From Sulfurovum sp. (GTDB lineage Bacteria > Campylobacterota > Campylobacteria > Campylobacterales > Sulfurovaceae): 6,796 nucleotides of DNA. Under the pieces are notes generated by a model. The model ran no database searches. It was given only the letters and a program-made list of their open reading frames with translations, and was not told the DNA's origin. The stretch is from assembly GCA_004377245.1 (NCBI GenBank), contig SOIK01000224.1, positions 1 through 6,796 of the forward strand. The letters are read 5' to 3'. Positions 1-6,781 of this stretch are shown piece after piece (positions within the stretch are counted from its first letter, which is position 1; each line of letters starts with the position of its first letter). The position numbers and the translations under genes are program-made.

Positions 1-647
1 TTCATACAGGCAGTACAAGCTTCATGGTCATGTTTGACCCTTATAAGACTTGCCTTACCGATGAGTGAATAGCTTGCTCCCAATGGACATAAGTGTCCGC
101 ACCAACCATTTTTAACCCCAAAGAGGTCAAAAAGGAATATCGCAACAATTACCGCGATCCCTGCACCAAAACCAAAGATAATCCCTCTTTGCATAATGGT
201 AATAGGGCTTAGTACTTCAAAAGCAGCGATACCTACTACAGCAGAGACAATAAGTCCCAATACCATAATCCAGTACCGTGCCTTTCTTTTGATAAATCTA
301 TAGTTCACTTCCTCTTTATCAAGATTGAGTTTACGTCTAAGCCAATTGGCCAGATCTGTCACCATGTTGATAGGACAAACCCAGCTACAAAAAGCACGAC
401 CACCCACTACGAAATAAAAGAGCGTGATTATCAAAGCCCCCAAGAGTACATCAGCACCCAAGACAAACCCTGTCGCCAACACTTGCAGTGTCATATAGGG
501 GTCTGCCAAAGGTATCACACCAAAAAGAACCGAAGAACCAAAGGTTCCAGCTAAGATATTCCAACCAAAAGCATTGGCACCAAAATAAAGTACCAATATC
601 CCGATCTGAGTTACCCTTCTAAGAAGAAGATATTTTATATTATGCAT
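1..647 (-). CDS. napH: NapH, membrane ferredoxin-type quinol dehydrogenase subunit (partial, C-terminus off the left edge)
   Basis: Reading the minus strand from ATG at 647 gives 215 complete codons with no stop up to the window edge, beginning MHNIKYLLLRR. About four hydrophobic segments are visible, near residues 14-34, 55-82, 125-147 and 155-176. Two Cys-x3-Cys-Pro motifs follow helices 2 and 4: FCSWVCP (C87, C91) and WCGHLCP (C183, C187). The last residues, C211-T-A-C214, start the first C-terminal [4Fe-4S] motif, which is cut by the edge. In the NapH family this subunit sits in the inner membrane and, with NapG, oxidises menaquinol and passes electrons towards periplasmic NapA. Its ATG overlaps the napG stop by one base (TGATG), and a GAGGAG Shine-Dalgarno lies at 656-661 inside the end of napG, so translation is probably coupled. 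Position and motifs make the call secure; the intact length (roughly 260-300 residues in the family) cannot be seen. Confidence 0.95.
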   Translation of the reverse strand, partial: MHNIKYLLLRRVTQIGILVLYFGANAFGWNILAGTFGSSVLFGVIPLADPYMTLQVLATGFVLGADVLLGALIITLFYFVVGGRAFCSWVCPINMVTDLANWLRRKLNLDKEEVNYRFIKRKARYWIMVLGLIVSAVVGIAAFEVLSPITIMQRGIIFGFGAGIAVIVAIFLFDLFGVKNGWCGHLCPLGASYSLIGKASLIRVKHDHEACTACM

Positions 648-1474
648 CAATACAACTCCTCAATATTCAGATAATCAACTGGGCTCTTTTCTGAGATCTC
701 AGTGGTTGTCTCTTCACTCTGGGCATCTTCAAGACGTTTTTCATCTTCCTTCTCCCAACCTTTAACATAATGAGAACCTGCTTTACCTTTTGAAACCTCA
801 TTAGGTAATACAAAGATAGCCGGTTTCTCAGTCACACAAGCCATTTCACAAAGTCCACATCCTGTACAAACATCATCATGAACGATAGGCAACAAGAAAG
901 CATGCTTCCCTGTTCTCTCGTTTTTCCGATACTCTAAAGTTATGGCTTCATCAAGCAATGGACAGGCACGGTAACAAGCGTCACACTGTATGCCCCAAAA
1001 GGCAATACATGACTCTTTATGTACCACAGCCAAACCCATACGAGATTTGTTAATGTCAAGTTCTTCTTTTTCATTTAAGAGACTAGGCATATCCAATGCC
1101 CCTGATGGACACACTGGAACACAAGGGATATCTTCACACATATAACAAGGTACTTCTGTTGGTATAAAGTATGGTGTACCAATTAACTTATGGTCACCAC
1201 CTTTTGCCATTATCAGTGTCCCTGGTCTAGCTTTTCCTGTCTCTTTATCTATATTGGTATCACGGTTTTGACACGCCTCAGCACAAAGACCACACTTAAT
1301 ACAAGCGGTCAAGAAATCTTCTTCCCTGATCGCTCCAGGAGGTCTAAGTACCAATGGTGATGCTTTTACTTCATCACTATAACCACTCCACAACAATCCA
1401 CCAAGAGCTGTTAAGCCTACACTTTGAAGGGTTGTCGCCATGAACTTTCGTCTATTGTTGTCGGAGGTAGCCAC
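647..1474 (-). CDS. napG: NapG, periplasmic-side four-[4Fe-4S] ferredoxin-type protein
   Basis: The 275-residue product has an N-terminal Tat signal (NNRRKFM at 6-12, then a hydrophobic stretch to about 30). It carries 16 cysteines in four cluster motifs: C58/61/64/68, C110/113/118/122, C156/164/167/171 and C203/206/209/213. This pattern is that of the NapG/MauM ferredoxin family, which relays electrons from NapH to the NapAB nitrate reductase. The start is GTG at 1474. The first internal ATG (residue 12) would remove the twin arginines, so GTG is preferred; AAGG about 8 nt upstream serves as ribosome binding site inside the end of napA. Only 2 bp separate it from the napA stop, and its own stop overlaps the napH start. 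The C-terminus (about 239-275) is a highly charged, mostly acidic tail beyond the last cluster, which makes the protein longer than the roughly 230 residues of enterobacterial NapG. The function is a family inference and is secure. Confidence 0.95.
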   Translation of the reverse strand: MATSDNNRRKFMATTLQSVGLTALGGLLWSGYSDEVKASPLVLRPPGAIREEDFLTACIKCGLCAEACQNRDTNIDKETGKARPGTLIMAKGGDHKLIGTPYFIPTEVPCYMCEDIPCVPVCPSGALDMPSLLNEKEELDINKSRMGLAVVHKESCIAFWGIQCDACYRACPLLDEAITLEYRKNERTGKHAFLLPIVHDDVCTGCGLCEMACVTEKPAIFVLPNEVSKGKAGSHYVKGWEKEDEKRLEDAQSEETTTEISEKSPVDYLNIEELY

Positions 1475-1476
1475 GT

Positions 1477-4323
1477 TTACGCCTTATAGATCTTAACTGC
1501 ACACTTCTTGTAGTCTGTCTGTTTAGACATAGGACAAGTTGCATCAAGACATACTTTGTTGATAAATACTTTTTCATCGAACCAAGGTACGAATACCAAG
1601 CCACGAGCAGGTCTGTTACGACCACGTGTCTCTACTCTTGCTTTGATCTTACCACGACGTGATTCAACCCAGCAAAGTCCACCCTGCTTAAGACCTTTTT
1701 CTTTAGCATCAGCTGGATGCATATAACAAAGAGCTTCTGGAACCGCACGGAAGAGTTCAGGTACTCTCATCGTCATTGTTCCTGAGTGCCAGTGTTCAAG
1801 TACTCTACCTGTACATAACCAGATATCGTAATTTTTATCTGGCATTTCCGGTGGATCCATATATGGTCTAGCAAAGATCTTCGCTTTGTTTTTAAGCGCT
1901 TTTTTACCTTTTGCTTTATCTGGAGCAGTTAAGCTACCTTGGAGAAGGTTTTTCGCCAATGTTCCGTAGAATGCATGTGAATTACCAGTCTCTTTTGTTG
2001 CTTTTGCTGCATAAGGGTCATACTTCGCATTAAATCTCCACTGTGTCTCTTTACCATCAACAACAGGCCATTTAAGTCCTCTTACCTTATGGTACATATC
2101 GAACGGTGCAAGGTCATGTCCATGTCCTCTGGTAAATGCTGCATACTCTTCAAAGAGATATTTATGGATAAAGAATCCATACCCTTTAAAGACTTTACCG
2201 TCTGAACCAACAACATTTCTAACATCACCCAAAGACTCAGTATCATCATATCCTTTTTGGATAGGGTCATTCATATCTTTTTTATAAGTTCTTGCTACTT
2301 TGTTGTTGAATAAAATATCAAACATAGTAGTATCTTCACTATAACCCATTTTCTTCGCTTCAGCGATTACTGATGGAAGTGCTTTCTTTCTTGGACCTGA
2401 TGGTTTTTGTTCACCCCAAAGATCTTTTACTGTAAATCTTTTAGAGAACTCAACCCACTGCCAAGTATCAGACATCGCGTCACCTACTGGAAGTACTTGT
2501 TGTCTCCAGTGCTGTGTTCTACGCTCTGCGTTACCATATGCACCCCATTTTTCATAGATCATCGCTGATGGAAGAACCAAGTCAGAAACTTTCGCTGAAA
2601 TACCTGGGTATCCGTCAGAAGTTACGATGAAGTTATCCATCTCTCTTGCTGCTTTGATCCAGTGTGTAGCAGATGCAGAATCTTGGTAAGGGTTACAAAC
2701 ATTTACCCATGCAAACTTCACAAGACCATCTTCGATATCTCTGTGGATCTTCATAATGTGTTGTTTACCAACGCCATTAAGTGTTCCTGCAGGAATCATC
2801 CATTTTTTCTCACAAATTGCTCTGTGTTTAGGGTTTTTAACCATCATATCAGCAGGGAGTCTGTGTGTAAATGTACCAACTTCTCTTGCTGTACCACATG
2901 CTGAAGGTTGTCCTGTCAATGAGAACGCACCATCACCTGGCTTAGCTTGTTTGTTAAGCATAAAGTGAACATTGTACGAAAGTGTATTTACCCAAGTACC
3001 ACGTGTATGTTGGTTCATACCCATTGTCCAGAAAGAAACAACTTTTCTTCCTTTTTCAATGTAAAGGTCAGCCAATCTTTGAAGTTTTGCTTTAAAGCCT
3101 TCGATATCCTCATCCGGATCGCCTTTTGAGATCTTCGCTACATAGTCAAGTGTATATGGCTCTAAAGATTTTTTATAATCTTCAAAAGAGATATGCCAGT
3201 GCTTGAGTGTACCGGCAGTATGCTTCATAGTATCACCCTCTTTGTACCCATAAGGTGCCAATGCCGGTGCTTCTTTAGCAGAAACAATAGTCTCCATCTC
3301 TTTAGCCATGATCTCTAACTCTGCTTTAGAATATTTACCCTCTTTGATCGATTTCTCACCTGCTCTTCTCATACCGTAACCGATATTTACCGGGCCAGCT
3401 GTAAAGACCATATGTTTATTTACGAAATCCCAGTCGATGATATCTTCTGTACCACCACCTTTTTTGTCTCTCATAACGATTTCACGAGCAACATAGTTCC
3501 AAATAGCCAAGTCAGTACTTGGTGAGAACAAGATCTCGTCATCTGCGATATCAGATGTTCTATGTGTATATGTCTGAATAGAAACAATTTTTACTCTATC
3601 TGGATCAGTAAGCTTTCTATCAGTTACACGTGACCAAAGGATCGGGTGCATCTCTGCCATGTTTGAACCCCAGCAAATAACTGTATCTGTAAGCTCGATA
3701 TCATCATAACAACCTGATGGCTCATCTACACCGAATGTTTGGTAGAAACCAACAACCGCTGATGCCATACAGTGTCTAGCATTTGGATCGATAGCATTTG
3801 AACGGAATCCAGCTTTCATCATTTTCTGAGCTGCAACACCTTCCATAACTGTATATTGACCTGACGCAAATACTGCTACACCTTCAGGACCAGCATGTTT
3901 AAGTGCCTTTTTAGCGTGTTTTTCCATCTCATCAAAAGCTCTTTGCCAGCTTACTGGTCTAAAGTTACCTTTTTTGTCAAACTCACCTTTCTTATTCATT
4001 CTCAATAATGGTTGCTTAAGTCTATCAGAACCATACATGATCTTCGCATTAAAGTAACCCTTAATACAGTTAAGACCTCTATTTACCGGAGCAGCAGGGT
4101 CACCCTTAACCGCTACGATCTTTCTGTCTTTACCTTCGCCTTTTGTAGCCATCATGATACCACAACCCGTACCACAGAATCTACAAGCCGCTTTATCCCA
4201 TCTCCAGTCTTTCTGTACATCCGTTGCCGCTGCACTCAAACTAGATGGAACAGCAATTCCCGCTGCACTAGCTGCAGATGCTGCCGCTGCACTTTTAAGA
4301 AATTCTCTTCTATTTAAAGCCAT
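1477..4323 (-). CDS. napA: NapA, periplasmic nitrate reductase catalytic subunit (Mo-bisMGD, one [4Fe-4S])
   Basis: This 948-residue molybdoenzyme reduces nitrate to nitrite in the periplasm. The N-terminus is a Tat signal (NRREFLK at 4-10, then an Ala/Ser-rich stretch to about 33). The [4Fe-4S] ligands are C47, C50, C54 and C86, and K88 in CIKGY is the conserved lysine between the cluster and the pterin. C185 in [11 protein letters not shown] is the expected molybdenum ligand. The C-terminal molybdopterin-binding region includes [17 protein letters not shown] near 837-853. The length is well above enterobacterial NapA (about 830) and close to Campylobacter-type NapA (about 925), with extra charged sequence in about 285-400. 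The start is supported by GGAGGA at 4330-4335, 7 nt from the ATG, and by the Tat motif directly after it. It is the first gene of the operon, followed after 2 bp by napG. The order A-G-H without napC is the epsilonproteobacterial form. An FNR-type box lies upstream at 4409-4422. Confidence 0.98.
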   Translation of the reverse strand: MALNRREFLKSAAAASAASAAGIAVPSSLSAAATDVQKDWRWDKAACRFCGTGCGIMMATKGEGKDRKIVAVKGDPAAPVNRGLNCIKGYFNAKIMYGSDRLKQPLLRMNKKGEFDKKGNFRPVSWQRAFDEMEKHAKKALKHAGPEGVAVFASGQYTVMEGVAAQKMMKAGFRSNAIDPNARHCMASAVVGFYQTFGVDEPSGCYDDIELTDTVICWGSNMAEMHPILWSRVTDRKLTDPDRVKIVSIQTYTHRTSDIADDEILFSPSTDLAIWNYVAREIVMRDKKGGGTEDIIDWDFVNKHMVFTAGPVNIGYGMRRAGEKSIKEGKYSKAELEIMAKEMETIVSAKEAPALAPYGYKEGDTMKHTAGTLKHWHISFEDYKKSLEPYTLDYVAKISKGDPDEDIEGFKAKLQRLADLYIEKGRKVVSFWTMGMNQHTRGTWVNTLSYNVHFMLNKQAKPGDGAFSLTGQPSACGTAREVGTFTHRLPADMMVKNPKHRAICEKKWMIPAGTLNGVGKQHIMKIHRDIEDGLVKFAWVNVCNPYQDSASATHWIKAAREMDNFIVTSDGYPGISAKVSDLVLPSAMIYEKWGAYGNAERRTQHWRQQVLPVGDAMSDTWQWVEFSKRFTVKDLWGEQKPSGPRKKALPSVIAEAKKMGYSEDTTMFDILFNNKVARTYKKDMNDPIQKGYDDTESLGDVRNVVGSDGKVFKGYGFFIHKYLFEEYAAFTRGHGHDLAPFDMYHKVRGLKWPVVDGKETQWRFNAKYDPYAAKATKETGNSHAFYGTLAKNLLQGSLTAPDKAKGKKALKNKAKIFARPYMDPPEMPDKNYDIWLCTGRVLEHWHSGTMTMRVPELFRAVPEALCYMHPADAKEKGLKQGGLCWVESRRGKIKARVETRGRNRPARGLVFVPWFDEKVFINKVCLDATCPMSKQTDYKKCAVKIYKA

Positions 4324-4351
4324 ATTACTTCCTCCGTAAATTGATTTTTTA

Positions 4352-4370
4352 GTTATATGATATATATAAC
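4352..4370. promoter_or_regulatory. 19-bp dyad in the predicted napA leader
   Basis: The plus strand reads GTTATAT-GATAT-ATATAAC, with perfect 7-bp arms and a 5-bp spacer. It falls just downstream of the predicted nap transcription start and about 30 bp before the napA ATG. It could be an operator or a weak hairpin in the leader. The DNA here is very AT-rich, so a chance dyad is possible. Confidence 0.35.
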
Positions 4371-4379
4371 AACATATTC

Positions 4380-4390
4380 ATTTTATCATA
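4380..4390 (-). promoter_or_regulatory. Candidate -10 region of the nap promoter
   Basis: The minus strand reads TATGATAAAAT. It offers two overlapping hexamers: TATGAT (4390-4385), 18 bp after the FNR-type box, and TAAAAT (4385-4380), 23 bp after it. A class II FNR promoter normally has about 22 bp here. The start would fall near 4373-4378, giving a leader of about 50 nt. No good -35 hexamer is seen, as expected for an activator-dependent promoter. Confidence 0.5.
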
Positions 4391-4408
4391 AGAAGATAAA
4401 ACGGAAAT

Positions 4409-4422
4409 ATGATATACATCAA
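4409..4422 (-). promoter_or_regulatory. FNR/CRP-type activator box upstream of napA
   Basis: The minus strand reads TTGATgtatATCAT, matching 9 of the 10 fixed bases of the FNR consensus TTGAT-N4-ATCAA. Its centre is about 38-43 bp upstream of the predicted start, which fits class II activation. Anaerobic control of nap by a Crp/Fnr-family regulator is usual. Which regulator binds here is unknown; Campylobacter NssR prefers a different sequence (TTAAC-N4-GTTAA). Confidence 0.65.
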
Positions 4423-4537
4423 GAAAAGTGAATAATGATATAAAATGAATAGATAAGAAACACTTTAATTCGGAGTAAAAAAGTCTTAGATAAGTTATAA
4501 AAATCAAGTAGACTAAATAATTAAATTATGTTGATGA

Positions 4538-4562
4538 AAATAGGAGTTTTAGACTCCTATTT
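4538..4562 (-). terminator. Probable intrinsic terminator downstream of the DUF59 gene
   Basis: There is a perfect 10-bp stem (AAATAGGAGT at 4538-4547 with ACTCCTATTT at 4553-4562) around a 5-base loop. On the minus strand the stem is followed by a short T-run (TTTTC), while on the plus strand it runs into AGTG. The polarity therefore fits termination of the unit that ends with the DUF59 gene, insulating it from nap. The stem is AT-rich with few GC pairs, so efficiency may be modest. Confidence 0.55.
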
Positions 4563-4564
4563 AG

Positions 4565-4635
4565 TGTAGCGTGGGCATTCCTGCCCACAATGGGTTTCAG
4601 AACAGCATTTCGTGGGCAGGAATGCCCACACTACA
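4565..4635. repeat. Inverted pair of REP-like palindromes (REPIN/BIME-type), family 1
   Basis: Two 24-bp arms, 4565-4588 and 4612-4635, are inverted copies with 23 of 24 bases matching, separated by 23 bp. Each arm contains its own hairpin: GTGGGCA-TTCC-TGCCCAC at 4571-4588 and GTGGGCA-GGAA-TGCCCAC at 4612-4629. The outer end of each arm reads TGTAG followed by C or T. A palindrome within each arm plus two opposed copies is the layout of REP doublets (REPIN/BIME), which are usually moved by a RAYT (TnpA_REP) transposase encoded elsewhere. It lies 10 bp after the DUF59 stop and could also act as an RNA-stabilising or terminating structure. Confidence 0.75.
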
Positions 4636-4645
4636 GACTCAAAAC

Positions 4646-4954
4646 CTACATACCACCTAAAGCTTTTTTAACATTATCATCTGCCATAGAGATATTCCAA
4701 GCCGGCTCCCACACTACTTCTACCTCAATAGTTCCAACACCATCCAGTTTTTCTACTGCTTCATAGACCCACTGTTTGATCATCTGGTGCAGAGGGCATC
4801 CTTGTGTTGAGAGTGTCATAATGACATGTACGTTACATGCATCATCAATGATAGCATCATAGATAAGTCCCATCTCAACAAGGTTAAACCCTACTTCAGG
4901 GTCGATGACTGTACTGATGGCTGCAAATACTTTTTCTTTATTTATATCACACAT
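4646..4954 (-). CDS. DUF59/MIP18-family protein (PaaD/SufT-like Fe-S assembly factor)
   Basis: This 102-residue protein is a single DUF59 domain. Visible family marks are VIDPEVGFNLVEMGLIY (16-32) with its DPE, MTLSTQGCPLHQMI (46-59) with the T-x3-GCP cysteine C53, and VVWEPAW (80-86). Family members (PaaD, SufT, eukaryotic MIP18/CIA2) help to mature or deliver Fe-S clusters; none is an enzyme in the usual sense. The protein is soluble and probably cytoplasmic. The ATG at 4954 has an AAAGGA Shine-Dalgarno about 6 nt upstream. It is the last gene of the upstream set, separated from the oxidase-like gene by 194 bp that contain a REP-like pair. It may be read through from the promoter near 6750 or from an AT-rich start of its own just upstream; neither is proven. 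The family is sure, but the client protein is not known. Neighbouring NapG and NapH, rich in Fe-S clusters, are possible clients, which is inference. Confidence 0.88.
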   Translation of the reverse strand: MCDINKEKVFAAISTVIDPEVGFNLVEMGLIYDAIIDDACNVHVIMTLSTQGCPLHQMIKQWVYEAVEKLDGVGTIEVEVVWEPAWNISMADDNVKKALGGM

Positions 4955-5010
4955 GTTTGTTCCTTTAAATTTATTTTATATATTAACTCTTATTTTCACT
5001 TTATAATATC

Positions 5011-5117
5011 CGTCATCCTCGGGCTCGACCCGTGGATCTAGAATTCAAATTACATAGGATGTTAAAGAGTCACTACATCAAAAACTCTAGATCCCCGTGT
5101 CAAGCACGAGGATGACG
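5011..5117. repeat. Inverted pair of REP-like palindromes, family 2
   Basis: Two 32-bp arms, 5011-5042 and 5086-5117, are inverted copies with 28 of 32 bases matching, separated by 43 bp. Each arm is itself a near-perfect hairpin: ATCCTCGGG-CTCGA-CCCGTGGAT in the left arm and ATCCCCGTG-TCAAG-CACGAGGAT in the right, each with one mismatch in a 9-bp stem. The outer end is CGTCATCC and the inner end is TCTAGA. The GC-rich arms stand out from the AT-rich surroundings. The layout matches a REP doublet or small MITE but the sequence is unrelated to family 1. Palindromes resembling TCATCCTCGGG...CCGAGGATC are familiar to me from other proteobacterial genomes; this is recall, not a search. Confidence 0.75.
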
Positions 5118-5148
5118 AGCTCTTCACTACAACTTGCTATCTAATTTA

Positions 5149-6384
5149 CTACTCTCCATACGCCAACATCTTACGCATAGTGATGTATAAAAATATAGCT
5201 CCTGTAAACAGAAAACTTCCTGCTGCTTTAAAAAGTATATTACTCTCAAACAGTAGTCCAAACCCACCCAGTAACACACCTGCCGAAGTAAACCAAAACA
5301 TTATAGATGCACCCTCTTTAGAGTACATTTCATGAAGCATCGGTACCTTCTCTTTACCTACAAGTGGAGCAAAACGTTCAAACCATACCAAAAATGGGAC
5401 GATCTTATAGAGGTGCCCTATGATAAAGAATGAAACAAACCCCAACAGTAAAAACCAGATAGATGCATGTAAAACACTCTCTATGTCTGTGATGAAGTAA
5501 AGTATGCTAAGTATGATAGAGAGTATAAGTGTTACAAAAGCAAAAATAATTGATTTTGCCCAGACATCCAACTCTTTTCGTACGGTAAGTTTAGCGATGA
5601 TATAGATCTGCCACATGTAGAAAAATATCCCTGCAAAACTCAGAGCATACCCTAACATCATTAACCATTCAAAGCCTAGAACTGCTCCTGCAAACACTAC
5701 AGCCACAGAAGAGATAACTAACTTAAATGCTCTCTTCACTGCTGTTTCATCAAAACCATGTGCAAGTGAGAACATTGGTATAAGCGTTAAAGAGAGACCC
5801 ATAATAGTTAAAACCACATAGCCACCAAGTACCGCGTAAACATGGGCTTTAAGCATCAAAGAGACATCTATACCCAGATCACCACTCAATCCCAATGCGA
5901 TAGCAAAACCTGTAAGGATACCTAAGAGCAGATACCCATTACTCCAAGCTACTGTCTCTACTGTAAGTGTTTTAAGCTCTGTTTTTTTCAGTGTTGCAAT
6001 GTTCTCAAATGCAAAAATGATCATGGCTATAAGTACCAATAAGCCTCCATAAGGAAGCAGCGCAGGCATCATCCAAAACCCAAAGACCATTACCACAGCA
6101 CCAAGAGCTAAAAGTGGTAAGATAACATAATAGACATCAACCACTACATGCCCTACCTCAAGTACTACAGGTATGAGCTGTGCCATGGCTCCAAAGATGA
6201 TCATCATCACGAAGCCTAGCAAAAAGAGGTGGATCCATCCTGCTACATCCATCTGCTGATAGCTAAACGTTGGTTCAAAAAAGAGTAAAGCCAGCATTGA
6301 AAGCAGATAAAATATCACCCCAAAGTGAAAGAACGGGGCGATGAGTTTGAGAGGTGGTGCAAAATCTCTAGAGATAGGATTCAT
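5149..6384 (-). CDS. 12-helix membrane protein resembling heme-copper oxidase subunit I
   Basis: This 411-residue protein is almost wholly membrane-embedded. I count about 12 helices, near 15-35, 49-75, 84-104, 109-129, 149-167, 178-205, 222-237, 241-264, 275-299, 304-335, 361-379 and 385-403. Helices 2, 6 and 10 share a pattern: a histidine near the start (H52, H181, H306) and then G-x6-P at the end (IFGAMAQLIP, IMGLSLTLIP, IIGHLYKIVP). Twelve helices with a threefold repeat and histidines in helices 2, 6 and 10 is the plan of heme-copper oxidase subunit I. The adjacent HH pair of helix 7 that binds CuB is absent, so ordinary oxygen reduction is unlikely. The WHxHEM-type motif of NnrS is also not seen. 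It starts 6 bp after the DUF2249 gene, with only a weak GGAT-type ribosome site, so coupled translation is likely. Heme binding and any role in nitrogen-oxide or redox chemistry are inference. It may otherwise be an uncharacterised membrane family. Confidence 0.6.
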   Translation of the reverse strand: MNPISRDFAPPLKLIAPFFHFGVIFYLLSMLALLFFEPTFSYQQMDVAGWIHLFLLGFVMMIIFGAMAQLIPVVLEVGHVVVDVYYVILPLLALGAVVMVFGFWMMPALLPYGGLLVLIAMIIFAFENIATLKKTELKTLTVETVAWSNGYLLLGILTGFAIALGLSGDLGIDVSLMLKAHVYAVLGGYVVLTIMGLSLTLIPMFSLAHGFDETAVKRAFKLVISSVAVVFAGAVLGFEWLMMLGYALSFAGIFFYMWQIYIIAKLTVRKELDVWAKSIIFAFVTLILSIILSILYFITDIESVLHASIWFLLLGFVSFFIIGHLYKIVPFLVWFERFAPLVGKEKVPMLHEMYSKEGASIMFWFTSAGVLLGGFGLLFESNILFKAAGSFLFTGAIFLYITMRKMLAYGE

Positions 6385-6390
6385 TAAACG

Positions 6391-6729
6391 TTATCCACAA
6401 GTGTTATCAGCTAGATTTGCTTTTTCGCTCTCTCCTGCTTTGTAAGAAAAAGTAAGTTTCACACGACCATCTTCCAAATCTTCAATTTCGATGTCATAAT
6501 TTTCACCGATCTTAGAGATAAGTCCACCAGGTTTTTTATGGTTTATCATCACTACTTTTTTGTTTGGACTATCAAGTAGTTTTAAACCTGCCATCGCATT
6601 TACCATTGGATCCGGTGGTCCACATTTTGAAGTATCAAATTCAAAAACCTGATCCTCTCCTAATGTATATGTAAAAAATGGTACTGTTGCTCCAGCTACT
6701 TCTATAGCTTCTTTGTTTAATTCAGACAT
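6391..6729 (-). CDS. Small DUF2249/TusA-like protein
   Basis: This 112-residue soluble protein has a central segment, DTSKCGPPDPMVNAMAGLKL (32-51), then a beta-strand-like VVMINHKKPGGL (59-70), and ends with EDLEDGRVKLTF (83-94). This order matches the compact TusA/SirA-like fold of DUF2249 proteins. At the position of the TusA active cysteine (CPxP) it has P38 (PPDP), as DUF2249 proteins do, but a cysteine (C36) sits two residues earlier, and the chain ends in Cys-Gly (C111). TusA-family proteins carry sulfur as persulfide; DUF2249 proteins are mostly uncharacterised. It has a good TAGGAG Shine-Dalgarno (6735-6740), 5 nt before the ATG. It is the first gene behind the FNR-type promoter at 6754-6795, with the oxidase-like gene 6 bp downstream. 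The residues before about 28 are not clearly part of the domain. Assignment rests on motif memory, so it is moderate. Confidence 0.6.
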   Translation of the reverse strand: MSELNKEAIEVAGATVPFFTYTLGEDQVFEFDTSKCGPPDPMVNAMAGLKLLDSPNKKVVMINHKKPGGLISKIGENYDIEIEDLEDGRVKLTFSYKAGESEKANLADNTCG

Positions 6730-6753
6730 GTTTTCTCCTATTTAGTTTTTATT

Positions 6754-6759
6754 ATTGTA
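6754..6759 (-). promoter_or_regulatory. -10 element of the three-gene set
   Basis: TACAAT on the minus strand (one mismatch to TATAAT) begins exactly 22 bp after the FNR-type box at 6782-6795. The predicted start is near 6747, which puts the box centre at -41.5, the classic class II FNR spacing. There is no convincing -35 hexamer. The leader would be about 18 nt and includes the TAGGAG ribosome site. Confidence 0.65.
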
Positions 6760-6764
6760 TTGAC

Positions 6765-6779
6765 TTATCTTAAAGATAA
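6765..6779. promoter_or_regulatory. Perfect dyad between activator box and -10
   Basis: The plus strand reads TTATCTT-A-AAGATAA, with 7-bp perfect arms around one base. It lies in the promoter spacer, where a bound repressor would block RNA polymerase. A looser TTATC/GATAA dyad (TTTTATC at 4381-4387, GATAAAA at 4395-4401) occurs in the nap promoter. No known regulator is assigned. Confidence 0.35.
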
Positions 6780-6781
6780 AC

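Larger units (their letters stand above)
4324..4645. other. Intergenic region between the DUF59 gene and napA
   Basis: This 322-bp stretch holds no gene that I can support. Going with transcription (right to left) it contains a REP-like inverted pair (4565-4635), a hairpin with a T-run on the minus strand (4538-4562), an AT-rich stretch of about 115 bp (4423-4537) in which I see nothing definite, an FNR-type box (4409-4422), -10 candidates (4380-4390), a 19-bp dyad (4352-4370) and the napA Shine-Dalgarno (4330-4335). It therefore combines the end of one transcription unit with the control region of nap. Confidence 0.8.

Noticed and set aside
2082..2270. Minus-strand 62-codon open frame inside napA
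   Set aside because: It is in another frame of napA on the same strand, with no domain and no separate signals.
2662..3129. Plus-strand open frames opposite the middle of napA (2662-2904, 2756-2968, 2947-3129)
   Set aside because: They lie wholly opposite the strongly supported napA, have unusual Cys/His/Ser-rich composition, no recognisable domain and no convincing ribosome site; they are antisense shadows.
4012..4339. Two plus-strand open frames opposite the napA N-terminus
   Set aside because: They mirror the Ala/Ser-rich Tat signal and the [4Fe-4S] region of napA in other frames, and their sequences are low-complexity; not genes.
4565..4635. CRISPR or attachment site
   Set aside because: There are only two copies and they are inverted with internal palindromes, not spaced direct repeats; no cas or integrase gene is in the window.
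4565..4635. REP-like pair as the main intrinsic terminator of the upstream unit
   Set aside because: The hairpins are strong, but neither is followed by a T-run on the minus strand; the hairpin at 4538-4562 is the better candidate.
4826..5041. Plus-strand 71-codon open frame opposite the DUF59 gene
   Set aside because: It is largely antisense to a recognisable DUF59 gene and its C-terminal end is translated from the REP-like repeat.
5149..6384. NnrS assignment for the 12-helix protein
   Set aside because: The length and context fit, but the WHxHEM-type motif I associate with NnrS is not present; a broader heme-copper-oxidase-like description is safer.
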